Of a DNA stretch of 64,000 nucleotides, positions 31,936 through 41,349 are shown piece after piece. Each line of letters starts with the position of its first letter. Position 1 is the stretch's first letter. Under the pieces are notes generated by a model. The model was not told the origin of the DNA and made no database searches. It saw only the letters and a list, made by a program, of their open reading frames with translations. The position numbers and the translations under genes were made by a program. Source of the DNA: an uncultured Scytonema sp. (GTDB taxonomy: Bacteria > Cyanobacteriota > Cyanobacteriia > Cyanobacteriales > Nostocaceae); contig CALMVQ010000154.1 in the NCBI GenBank assembly GCA_937873135.1, positions 51,725-115,724 of the forward strand, written 5' to 3'.

Positions 31936-34605
31936 TCACTCAACCACTTCATTCACAGGGAATCTATCAACCAGTTGTATGGCGCGATAAGTATTGTTAA
32001 GCAGGGATTGTGGTAAGTTAGGGACATGGGGGATTTGCGATAATAAATCCAAAGTCCGACGTAGAATTCGCACGACATCACCTTCATCCAAACTTGTATT
32101 GTCACAGAGTTCTACCCATTCGATACCTAATGCCCACTTTTCCACCAAGGCAATTAGCTCAAATTCCAACCACATAGGCAATGCTACATTATATTTATGC
32201 TGCACTTGGAACATTTTGCGGCGGATTGGTCGCAATCTGGATAATGCTTCTGCAACTTCATCACTGAGATCAAAGTTAACTCTACTGTCTGGACGAGGGG
32301 TTTCTGTGACTAAAGCGGCAATTGCTGCTGCTAAATGATGGGGATCTAAGTTATCTAACTCACCGCTAGCAATTGCTAAACCCAGCCACAATTCATTCTC
32401 GCCTCGAAGTGCGGCAACAATTTGCCCTAATAGTGTAGGAAGTAAGTTATCCAGACATTCAAAGCGTTGCAAAATTTCAATGAGATGAAGAAACTCTTCC
32501 CAGTGACTTTGAGACTGTTGATCTACATGTGCTTGTAAATGTTGGATTTCGGCTTCTAGTTCGACGATCTGCGCTTTGCGTTTCATCACCGTACTAGAAT
32601 TGCCGAGTTGATATAAGGGATGAGCTTCTAATTCTTGCTGTAGGGTTGCCACATGAGTAAGTTGTTCTGCAACTTCTGATGGCATGTATACAGATTCATC
32701 TGGAATGAGAATTTGTTGGGCGATCGCTACTGTTTCCCTATTGCTAAAATGTGAATGTCCTGGTACTAATGGCATCTCAGATGGTGGCAGTACGTCAGGA
32801 GGCACATTAATGCGTGGTAATTCTGCATATAAATCCATGACATCTTCGCTTGAAGCCACGTACCAGCAATTATTTTGCCCCAAGCAGACTAAATAAGGAG
32901 ACTCACCAATACCTGGTGTTTTCCCCACTAACACTGCTTTAATCGGCACTGGTACTGTAATATTTGTGCCCTTAAGACTTAACAACGTTCCCGACACAGC
33001 AAAACCCAACATCATTCCCAGTTCTTCTCGTCTGAGTTCCTGTGCTTGTTCCTGCAAGGTTCTCAAGAGCTTTTGTTCCACGCGCAGGCGTTGCCTTAGC
33101 TTCTCATAATAAGCCAGTTCATCGTCATCAATGGCAGCAACTTGTGCTTGTAACTGGGATAATTGTGCTTGTACCTGGGCAATCTCCTCATACTGCGGTT
33201 GGAGGTGTAAAGTTCCTAAGTACCGCCCAAAACTTCGTTCTACCAGTTCCCGAGTTTGGTCTAGAGTGTGAGTCTGTAGTAAATTCAGCACCATCCCATA
33301 ACTAGGTGTAAACTGACTTACCAAGGGATTTGCTTTGGATGTGGCTAAATACGCTGCTTCTTTGACGCCTTCAAAGGGAGTTTGTAGCGTCACCACATGA
33401 CCTCGTTCATCCATCCCACGACGACCAGCCCTTCCCGCCATTTGTAGGAACTCCGAAGCGTTCAACAGGCGATGTCCGGTGTCGGTTCGCTTGGACAGGG
33501 TGGAGATAACCGTTGTCCGGGCTGGCATGTTAATTCCTGCAGCCAGTGTCTCGGTGGCGAATACGACTTTTATCAGTCCTCGCTGAAAGAGTTCTTCTAC
33601 CAAGACTTTCCATGCAGGTAAAATACCCGCGTGGTGGGCGGCGATGCCTCGGTATAACGGTGCAATGTGTCCGGAACGTCCCGCGTCGGGATTGCGGCTT
33701 AAGAATTCGTCGATGAGTACCCGCAACTGATATGCTTCATCAGGATCTACCAGCCACAAGTCGCCTACTTCTCCCACCGCTTTATCGCATCCCCGACGGC
33801 TGAAGATAAAGTAAATTGCAGGTAGCATGTCCCGTTGCTGAAGTTGATTCAGAACGTAGACAAGGTTCGGGGCTTCGGGCCTACCACCTTTACCCCTCTT
33901 TTCTCCCTTTACTTTCTTTTTCAGTAAACGAGAATTGACTTGAGTTTTGTCATCATTGAGTAGGGGAAATAGCCCTTTGGTATTGCCAAAGTGAAATTCT
34001 AATGGAACTGGACGAAAATCAGAGTAAATTAAATCCGTTGGACCGTGTACTTGATTTAACCAGTTGGTGAGTTCATCGCTATTGGCAACCGTAGCCGACA
34101 GCGCCACAAGTTGAACTTCTGGAGGGCAGTAGATTACTGATTCTTCCCAAACCGTCCCTCGTTGGCGATCATTCATGTAGTGGCATTCATCCAGTACCAC
34201 CGCCTCAACGTCTGTTAACGAGATGCCAACTTGTCCGATAGGGGTGCCATAAAGCATATTCCGGAAAATCTCTGTAGTCATCACCAAAATTGGTGCGTCC
34301 CGGTTGATGTTGGCATCTCCTGTTAACAATCCGACAAGATCGAAGCCGAATTTTTCACGAAAGTCACGCAGTTTCTGATTTGAAAGCGCCTTCAAAGGAG
34401 TTGTGTAAAATACTCTTTTTCGGCGTGCCAAAGCACGAAATATAGCATATTCACCCACTAATGTCTTTCCCGAACCAGTGGGCGCACAGACTACTACAGA
34501 TTTTCCAGCATTTAGAGAAGCGATCGCATCTAACTGAAACCGATCCAGTTCAAAAGGAAATATCGAACTGGGGTCAAGTTCTGAAGACAGGGCAGGATAA
34601 TTCAC
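31936..34605 (-). CDS. Ski2/Mtr4-like DEAD/DEAH-box RNA helicase with DSHCT-type C-terminus
   Basis: CAPTGSGKTLVGEYAIFRAL, VVLDECHYMNDRQRGTVWEE, ATETLAAGINMPARTTV, QMAGRAGRRGMDERGHV. Confidence 0.93.
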   Translation of the reverse strand: MNYPALSSELDPSSIFPFELDRFQLDAIASLNAGKSVVVCAPTGSGKTLVGEYAIFRALARRKRVFYTTPLKALSNQKLRDFREKFGFDLVGLLTGDANINRDAPILVMTTEIFRNMLYGTPIGQVGISLTDVEAVVLDECHYMNDRQRGTVWEESVIYCPPEVQLVALSATVANSDELTNWLNQVHGPTDLIYSDFRPVPLEFHFGNTKGLFPLLNDDKTQVNSRLLKKKVKGEKRGKGGRPEAPNLVYVLNQLQQRDMLPAIYFIFSRRGCDKAVGEVGDLWLVDPDEAYQLRVLIDEFLSRNPDAGRSGHIAPLYRGIAAHHAGILPAWKVLVEELFQRGLIKVVFATETLAAGINMPARTTVISTLSKRTDTGHRLLNASEFLQMAGRAGRRGMDERGHVVTLQTPFEGVKEAAYLATSKANPLVSQFTPSYGMVLNLLQTHTLDQTRELVERSFGRYLGTLHLQPQYEEIAQVQAQLSQLQAQVAAIDDDELAYYEKLRQRLRVEQKLLRTLQEQAQELRREELGMMLGFAVSGTLLSLKGTNITVPVPIKAVLVGKTPGIGESPYLVCLGQNNCWYVASSEDVMDLYAELPRINVPPDVLPPSEMPLVPGHSHFSNRETVAIAQQILIPDESVYMPSEVAEQLTHVATLQQELEAHPLYQLGNSSTVMKRKAQIVELEAEIQHLQAHVDQQSQSHWEEFLHLIEILQRFECLDNLLPTLLGQIVAALRGENELWLGLAIASGELDNLDPHHLAAAIAALVTETPRPDSRVNFDLSDEVAEALSRLRPIRRKMFQVQHKYNVALPMWLEFELIALVEKWALGIEWVELCDNTSLDEGDVVRILRRTLDLLSQIPHVPNLPQSLLNNTYRAIQLVDRFPVNEVVE

Positions 34606-34723
34606 TCAATCACAATTGCAACCGGACTGTTTACTATGTTATTTCAATCCCGAATTTGGGTTTATTCAGAATCACCCCGTCCCTACACCACAAATCAATC
34701 CTTTTTTAGGTATTATATTGAAT

Positions 34724-34762
34724 TTTGACACTCTCCGGCAACACAGAGGGAGATTCTGATTT
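34724..34762. mobile_element. Possible solitary IS200/IS605-type terminal hairpin
   Basis: TTTTGACACTCTCCGGCAACACAGAGGGAGATTCTGATT; resembles remembered cyanobacterial IS605/TnpB element ends. Confidence 0.4.
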
Positions 34763-34786
34763 CAAACTTACCTTCTTACACTCATA

Positions 34787-35596
34787 TTATTTTCCCAGTT
34801 CTTGGGATCTGGCTGTTGCGGCTTTTACTGCTTCAATTATAGCTGAGCGAAATCCAGCTGCTTCTAATTGAGCGATGCCAGCAATTGTTGTCCCGCCAGC
34901 ACTGGTTACGCGATCTTTGAGTTCTGCTGGATGTATTTTTGTTTCTTGAAGCAACTTGGCTGTTCCATGCACAGTTTGTAGTGCCAGTTGATAGGCGATC
35001 GCCCTTGGTAAACCTGCTGCGACTCCACCATCAGCCAGTGCTTCTACAAATAGTGCCACATAACCGGGACCCGATCCTGATAGTCCCGTTACCGCATCCA
35101 TCAGCGTTTCTGGAACTTCTACAACTTCTCCTACCGCTGAAAAGATTTGCCGTGCTGTTTCTTGATGAATTGCTTTTGTGTAGGCACCTAAACAGATCGC
35201 GGTTATTCCCTCGCCTACGGTGAGGGGTGTATTGGGCATTGCCCGAATGACTGGTATGTTCGGAAAAGCTGCTTCTAGGTTACTTATAGGCACACCTGCC
35301 AAGATCGAAATCACCAGAGGTTTGGCTGTCTCCAGTACTTCTGCTAATTCTTGAGCGATCGCACTAAATATCTGGGATTTGACTGCCAAAAAAACGACTT
35401 CCGTTGCTTGCGAAAAAACCAATCGATTGTCCGCCGTTACGGAGACACCGTATTTCTCCTCCAAATAAATTTGTCGTGAGGAATCCGGTTCACTCACGAG
35501 CGCTTCTGATGCTAGATAGATTTTTTGAGCAATAAGGCGGGATAACAGCGCTTCTCCCATAACCCCGCCACCAATTAAGCCAAATTTGACAGACAA
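34787..35596 (-). CDS. proC: Pyrroline-5-carboxylate reductase
   Basis: FGLIGGGVMGEALLSRL, VIRAMPNTPLTVGEGITAI, GLSGSGPGYVALFVEALADGGVAAGLPR. Confidence 0.95.
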   Translation of the reverse strand: MSVKFGLIGGGVMGEALLSRLIAQKIYLASEALVSEPDSSRQIYLEEKYGVSVTADNRLVFSQATEVVFLAVKSQIFSAIAQELAEVLETAKPLVISILAGVPISNLEAAFPNIPVIRAMPNTPLTVGEGITAICLGAYTKAIHQETARQIFSAVGEVVEVPETLMDAVTGLSGSGPGYVALFVEALADGGVAAGLPRAIAYQLALQTVHGTAKLLQETKIHPAELKDRVTSAGGTTIAGIAQLEAAGFRSAIIEAVKAATARSQELGK

Positions 35597-35672
35597 GTCA
35601 ATATTCCTTTTCTTTAATTTTAGATCTTAGATCCAATCTCAAATCTAAAATTCCCAATTTAAAATTCCTAAA

Positions 35673-36263
35673 CTATTGTGCCATCCGGTTGGCTTCTTGA
35701 CCCCATGCTGGATTTGCACCGGTCGTACGTGAAGGACGTACTGGCGGTTGCGGCACTTCATGAATAACTCCTGTTTGGGTGCTTACTTGCACGCAGCTTG
35801 GTGTAAACAAAAATATACTCTCTCCAATGCGTTCTTGATGTCCATCAAGTGCGTAAGTGCCGCCTGCCACAAAATCGACAGCCCGCTGTGCTTGATCTGG
35901 GTCCATTATTGTTAAATTTAGGACTATTGACTTGCGCTCTCGCAATGCTTGAATGGCTTGAGGCATTTCTTCAAATGTACGGGGTTCAATAACCAGGACT
36001 TCCGAGATTCCATTTACTGCGTTTGGCATACCAATAACATTACTCATAGGCTTAGGTCCTGCTGCTACTTCGTTCTCCATTGTATGCATTGGTTCGCGCC
36101 AACGTCGATTTTGAGTTGTAGGTTCTTGTGGCGCTTGTTGGACATTTTGTTCTTGATACAGATTTTGGTAACTCTCTGCCTCTGGTTCTTCCTCGTAGTA
36201 CTCATACTCCACCGGCTCATTAAGTCCGACAAAGTCTCTCAGTTTGGAAAAGATATTATTCAC
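35673..36263 (-). CDS. sepF: Cell division protein SepF
   Basis: [70 protein letters not shown]. Confidence 0.95.
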   Translation of the reverse strand: MNNIFSKLRDFVGLNEPVEYEYYEEEPEAESYQNLYQEQNVQQAPQEPTTQNRRWREPMHTMENEVAAGPKPMSNVIGMPNAVNGISEVLVIEPRTFEEMPQAIQALRERKSIVLNLTIMDPDQAQRAVDFVAGGTYALDGHQERIGESIFLFTPSCVQVSTQTGVIHEVPQPPVRPSRTTGANPAWGQEANRMAQ

Positions 36264-36539
36264 AATCTACACTCCTAGTCCTGGTTTCTTTTATTGATAG
36301 GCGCGAAAGCTATCTCCGTTAACTTTTTTATGTTACAGAAGACCCACAGCTTAGCAATTTTATCGCTGTTTGTAGCATTGACTACAATTTTTTTTAATAA
36401 ATACACGCCCCTGAATTGTTTGTATATTATTTATACACAACAACGAGACAAAAGTGTATCTTAAACAGTTAAATAAAGAAACCTATTTTAGGTTGAATCT
36501 TTTAAAAATTATTTCTCCTTTGTAATTTTTATGAAGTGA

Positions 36540-37211
36540 TTATGTAGTGCGATTGCCAAATAAAATAGTTCCCAACCGAATCATTGTTGCACCAGCTTGC
36601 ACCGCTAGTTGATAGTCTCCTGACATTCCCATCGAAAGATGTCGAATTTGAAGATGAGACCAATTTTTTTTCTGGATCTCCTTTGTCAGATCACGGGTAT
36701 GATGAAACACATCCAAAATTTCTGAATCGTTTAGTCCTAAAGGTGGAATTGTCATCAAACCCTGAATTTGTAAATTTTTACATTCATCAAGTGCTGGTAA
36801 GTCAGCGAATAGTTCTGGCACAGTCCAACCCGATTTACTGGGATCGGCGAGAATCTTCACTTGTAAGCAAACGAAAGGATTAATTCCCAGCTCTGATGCT
36901 AATTGGTTCAAGCGCTGTGCCAGTTTCAAATTATCTACTGAGTGAATCCACTGGAATTGTTCAATCGCTTTTTTAGCTTTGTTGGTTTGTAAATGTCCAA
37001 TAAAGTGCCAGCGTAGATCCGACAAATCTTGCAACTCGGCTTGTTTCGTGGCGGCTTCTTGAATGCGACTCTCCCCAAAATCTCGAATCCCTGCAGCATA
37101 AGCACAGCGCATTGCATCTGTTGATACTTGCTTTGTGACAGCAATTAGCCGCACTGAATCTGGCAGGGCGGAACGAAGGGTGGCAATCCGAACACTAATC
37201 GAACTAGTCAT
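36540..37211 (-). CDS. pipY: PLP-binding protein of the YggS/PipY family
   Basis: RLIAVTKQVSTDAMRCAYAAGIRDFGESRIQEAATKQ...WHFIGHLQTNKAKKAI...LSMGMSGDYQLAVQAGATMIRLGTILFG; overlaps pipX. Confidence 0.93.
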   Translation of the reverse strand: MTSSISVRIATLRSALPDSVRLIAVTKQVSTDAMRCAYAAGIRDFGESRIQEAATKQAELQDLSDLRWHFIGHLQTNKAKKAIEQFQWIHSVDNLKLAQRLNQLASELGINPFVCLQVKILADPSKSGWTVPELFADLPALDECKNLQIQGLMTIPPLGLNDSEILDVFHHTRDLTKEIQKKNWSHLQIRHLSMGMSGDYQLAVQAGATMIRLGTILFGNRTT

Positions 37212-37486
37212 TGGAATGTGCGTTGGAAAATACTCTGAACCTGATCGTACTCCTGAGATTGTCCACTGCGCCGCAGGCTACGTAAGCGATTTTCTAGCAT
37301 CATTCTTGCCTCGGTACGTCCTATAGACTGAAATTTAAGACCTTTAACGTCAGTTGCCACTAAAAAAAATAAGCGCTGAGCATAAAGAGTTGTGAACAAC
37401 TCTTGGTGATCATCTACCATACAGATTCTATAGAGCAAACCCCAAGTAGGATGATTTAAGTATGTTTCCGAGTTTTCTGGGTTCAT
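37208..37486 (-). CDS. pipX: PipX (PII/NtcA-interacting coactivator)
   Basis: NHPTWGLLYRICMVDDHQELFTTLYAQRLFFLVATDVKGLKFQSIGRTEARMMLENRLRSLRR. Confidence 0.93.
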   Translation of the reverse strand: MNPENSETYLNHPTWGLLYRICMVDDHQELFTTLYAQRLFFLVATDVKGLKFQSIGRTEARMMLENRLRSLRRSGQSQEYDQVQSIFQRTFQ

Positions 37487-37763
37487 TGAATACTAAGGTA
37501 TGACTATAATCTGTCTTTTTGCAGATGAATACAAATATTCTGATGATGATAGCTGTATTTCGTCAAAATATTTGCCCAAAATGCCAAAAAATTCATCATT
37601 GAGGGGAGCAAGGGGAGTAGCTAGGAATTTAGCCAAAAATAAGAGCGTTAAATTCCCCATTTTTGATGAGAATTTAAGCGATCGCAAAGGGGGGAAATAG
37701 AATATTGGACTTGAAAAGGTGATTGGTAGTACAAACGTTCACCTCAACACGAGTACTTTTGAC

Positions 37764-38000
37764 TCATAACCTCTTACTCCTCATTCCCTCCTCTCTCCCT
37801 ATTCTCAAGGTGATTCTGAGTTCTGCATTCTGCTCAATTAGAACCATTGTCAGTGCCTTGAATTGTGCTTGTGCTGTGTGCAGAGATTCATCCCATTCTC
37901 TCTCAATATTACTGTCTGCGACAATCCCTGCTCCAGCTTGCCCCCAAATAATTTTGGCGTTGCTGATTGAGGTGATGAATTTTGCCGGGAGCAAAGGCAA
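37764..38000 (-). pseudogene. C-terminal remnant of anthranilate synthase component I (TrpE-like)
   Basis: AKIIWGQAGAGIVADSNIEREWDESLHTAQAQFKAL matches the TrpE C-terminal motif; the rest of the gene is missing. Confidence 0.8.
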
Positions 38001-38395
38001 GGCAGTGCGTTAGCTCGCTGTGCGCGCTCATGAGTGTTAGCCTGCTCTCACGGCGACTGGAGCTCTTGGTTCCCTAGCTTGAAGCAACTGCCGCGCAAAG
38101 GCGAGGCAGCGCGCTAGAGGCGTTTTCCCACGCCCAGGCGACTGTCGTCCCGAAGAATCGATCTTGATCCTTAGTCAAAAATATCAATTCCAAAGCGCAA
38201 ATATGCAACCCCATAATTTTAAGTGGAGGGAGGGGAGAAAATGAATATTTCCTCATTTCCCTTGTCTGATGTATCTCTCACGACAATAGGAAACTACTAC
38301 TTTTAATTGGGTACAACCCGCTCTGCTTCTGGCTATCTGGTCATTCTCTAAAGTTCTAAAATAGAGTTAGGTTATAAAAGCAACGCTATAATTAC

Positions 38396-38761
38396 ATGAA
38401 AATACAGTCATCCGTGCTAGTGCATTTAGGCTTTGGAAAGTATGTACGCTCTGACCAAGTGAAAGCAATTATACCAATTGAAGAAGACCGAGGACCGGGG
38501 CGGCGTACCTTTGTTCAGTTGGTAGAACAATCCGATCCGATTATTGCTTCTCGGGCTGAAGATACTATTGTACGGGACTTAGTACAGGAACCACGTGAAG
38601 TTACTCAAGCCCGCCAGCAGCAAGAGATTCTCCAAGATTTACTAGTAGACCTAAGTAATGTCAATTCGACAGTGCGGCGTATTAGTCGTGATGAAGGTGG
38701 TTTGGATCTAGATTTGTTGGAACGGCGTATCCGGCAAGTCTTGGAGAATGAAGCAAAATAA
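38396..38761 (+). CDS. RemA-like (DUF370) protein
   Basis: VLVHLGFGKYVRSDQVKAIIPIEEDRGPGRRTFVQLVEQSDPIIASRAEDTIVRDLV. Confidence 0.7.
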   Translation: MKIQSSVLVHLGFGKYVRSDQVKAIIPIEEDRGPGRRTFVQLVEQSDPIIASRAEDTIVRDLVQEPREVTQARQQQEILQDLLVDLSNVNSTVRRISRDEGGLDLDLLERRIRQVLENEAK

Positions 38762-39225
38762 GTGCGACTTACCTGAAGCAAGCAAAGCCCCAGGCAAAAA
38801 CCTAGGGTTTATTTTGAGCCAACACTGCGAACTAAAGTTACGCGGATTCAGGCGCTTAAGTTAGGATTAGCTTTTCGTCCGAACCTGTTTGCACAGGATG
38901 ACTATCACAGCGTACTTTTCTAGCGAATTTACGAACCGCTCTGCCGTTATATCAGGACACGGGGTTTCAGACTAGCTTACTCTTCTTGCAGTTTAAGTTC
39001 AACATTCCCACGCCTCCAAAAAGAGCGACTCCGCCCTCGGGACAAGCCCTACGTAGGAACTTCCTGATTTCTCGTCCAACCAATATCCCAGTACTTACAA
39101 CCGTGGATTATGGACAATTTCAACGTGGTTTAAGCATTTGCACACTCTTTTAAAAACTGTGTATTTGATCACCACTATTAAAGATTATAACACGGCAGTT
39201 GAAACTGCAAGGGGCCGTCTTTCCA

Positions 39226-39287
39226 CCCCGATATGAATAACGTAGATGTATCAATTCATTTAATTTCTTGATACATCTACTTCGGGG
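39226..39287. repeat. Long nested hairpin in an ORF-free region
   Basis: CCCCGA-N10-GTAGATGTATCAA-N13-TTGATACATCTAC-T-TCGGGG; 13-bp perfect inner arms at 39242-39254 and 39268-39280. Confidence 0.85.
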
Positions 39288-39456
39288 CTACCAGACATCC
39301 CGATCTTTTTAGGTGTAAACCATAGTGAGCATGACGGCTTACTGCCTTAATCTATTGTTTCACTGCCGTAAAAAGTAGCCAAAATGCCAAGGATGAACCT
39401 TTGTCTGATTAAAGACTCGGATTCGATGGATAATTACGATTTACCCAGTTGAAATT

Positions 39457-40002
39457 ATGAATATCATCCCTACTGAGATTCCTGATATCGTAATTATCAA
39501 GCCTCAAGTCTTCCAAGACGATCGCGGTTTTTTCTTTGAGGCTTTCAATCACCAAGGATTTACTGAAAAAACTGGCATTAATGCTCACTTCGTTCAAGAT
39601 AACCACTCCTACTCCAAGCAAAACGTCCTGCGTGGGTTGCACTACCAAATCCAACAGCCGCAAGGCAAACTCGTTCGTGTCATTGTCGGCACGATCTTTG
39701 ATGTCGCTGTAGATATTAGAAAAAATTCCCCCTCTTTCGGAAAGTGGGTTGGTTACGAGCTAAGTGCCGACAACAAACACCAAATCTGGGTACCTCCTGG
39801 CTTCGCCCACGGCTTTGTTGTCCTCTCAGAAATTGCAGAAGTTCTTTACAAAACGACAGACTACTACGCCCCTCAATATGAACGATGTATCCTCTGGAAT
39901 GATCCTGATTTAGCTATAAATTGGCATTCAATCGCAACCCCAATTCTCTCTGCTAAAGATGCAACCGGGAAACCCTTTAAAATGGCTGAGGTTTTCTCTT
40001 AA
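39457..40002 (+). CDS. rfbC: dTDP-4-dehydrorhamnose 3,5-epimerase
   Basis: PQVFQDDRGFFFEAFNHQGF, FVQDNHSYSKQNVLRGLHYQIQQPQGKLVRV, QIWVPPGFAHGFVVLSE. Confidence 0.95.
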   Translation: MNIIPTEIPDIVIIKPQVFQDDRGFFFEAFNHQGFTEKTGINAHFVQDNHSYSKQNVLRGLHYQIQQPQGKLVRVIVGTIFDVAVDIRKNSPSFGKWVGYELSADNKHQIWVPPGFAHGFVVLSEIAEVLYKTTDYYAPQYERCILWNDPDLAINWHSIATPILSAKDATGKPFKMAEVFS

Positions 40003-40069
40003 TCGAGTCAGGAGCGATCGCACCTCAAGTAAAGTGCGATCGCCCTCAAGTCATGCTAACAAGAGCAGT

Positions 40070-40810
40070 TTATGCCAATGCCTTACCGAAATCTTCCGTC
40101 AAATATGAATGGTAATTAACATTACCAGTGTCATTGGCAAGATTATAGTACCCAATACCAATATCATGGTAATTGGGGTTGAGAATGTTGGCACGATGTT
40201 CAGGACTGTTCATAAATCCTTGAACAAATTGTTCTGGTGTAGTGTAACCTGCAGCAATATTTTCCCCAACATAAGAATATTGGTAGCCTGAAGCTTTGGC
40301 ACGATCGCCAGGTGAGGAATTATCTAATCCGGTGTGACTGAAATAGTCATGAACCGCCATGTCTTCACTATGAGCTTGGGCAATGTTTGCTAACTTAAGA
40401 TTCACCTGCAGCGGTTGCAACCCGTTTTGAACACGTTGCTGGTTTGTCAAATCTACAACACGCTGTATAAAAGAATTATCAGTTGTTGCAGGCGTGGCAG
40501 ATTCAGGAGTTACAGGTTGAGGTAATGTCGCCCGATTTGTGGTAGATGAGTTCCAAGCATCAACAATGTGTTCATTGTTTAAGCCAGTTAAGTGATCATT
40601 TTTGTTGCTATTTAGGTTCCACGATGGCGATTGGTATTGGTGATTGAAGTCAGCTAAACCATTCTCAGGAGTGCGAACAAAAGAAAGATCGGCACCTGGT
40701 TCATTCAAACCATACTGTAGAGAGTTTAATCCTGTTTGTGCATTTTTTATTCCTTGGATATCAGGATAAGTACTTTGGTCAAAATTCGCGTCAAACAAAT
40801 TTGTGGGCAT
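40070..40810 (-). CDS. CAP/SCP-domain protein with N-terminal LFDANF..YGLNEPG segment
   Basis: VVDLTNQQRVQNGLQPLQVNLKLANIAQAHSEDMAVHDYFSHTG...VGENIAAGYTTPEQFVQGFMNSPEHRANILNPNYHDIGIGY. Confidence 0.9.
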   Translation of the reverse strand: MPTNLFDANFDQSTYPDIQGIKNAQTGLNSLQYGLNEPGADLSFVRTPENGLADFNHQYQSPSWNLNSNKNDHLTGLNNEHIVDAWNSSTTNRATLPQPVTPESATPATTDNSFIQRVVDLTNQQRVQNGLQPLQVNLKLANIAQAHSEDMAVHDYFSHTGLDNSSPGDRAKASGYQYSYVGENIAAGYTTPEQFVQGFMNSPEHRANILNPNYHDIGIGYYNLANDTGNVNYHSYLTEDFGKALA

Positions 40811-41349
40811 AGGTCACATTTTCAGAGTTACTGGATTACTTGGTATGCCCCTGATAACTCTAAGTATTCCCTATGCCATTACGGCTACCAACCACAAAGA
40901 TAATATCTTTACGGTTAACTCTAAGCACAAGTAAATTGGGAACACAGGTACTTATTGTATCAAAAGAATAGTCAAATTTCCTTAACCATAAAAATTTGCC
41001 AATCTCTCTCTTTATTCCTCGTACCATATAAGTAAATCGAAGCGATAGCTTGACAAAATGATTTCTACTGTGTTATTTCTACCAATCTATCAGCAGCGAA
41101 CGGCTGTTCGCCTTTTGACACTCTCCGTCCGATCATGAGCGAAGATTATGCGCGACTTTTCAGCCCTAATATCCAATTTTGCGTAGGTTACGCTGGCTCA
41201 ATACGTTTGCCTTTAAAAGGCGTATAGACTTCTCCGAAAATTATGTAAAGACGCTTCAAACAGTGCGTCTCTACATAGGATTTGGGTTGACGCATAATTC
41301 CTGACTGGAGATGTCTATTGCAAACATTTTTAAAATTGGTTTTTTAGCT

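Noticed and set aside
36540-37486. Overlapping pipX-pipY pair
   Set aside because: Known conserved cyanobacterial arrangement; annotated but not novel.
38074-38256. 60-aa minus-strand ORF beside the TrpE relic
   Set aside because: Composed of intergenic repeat sequence, no recognisable family.
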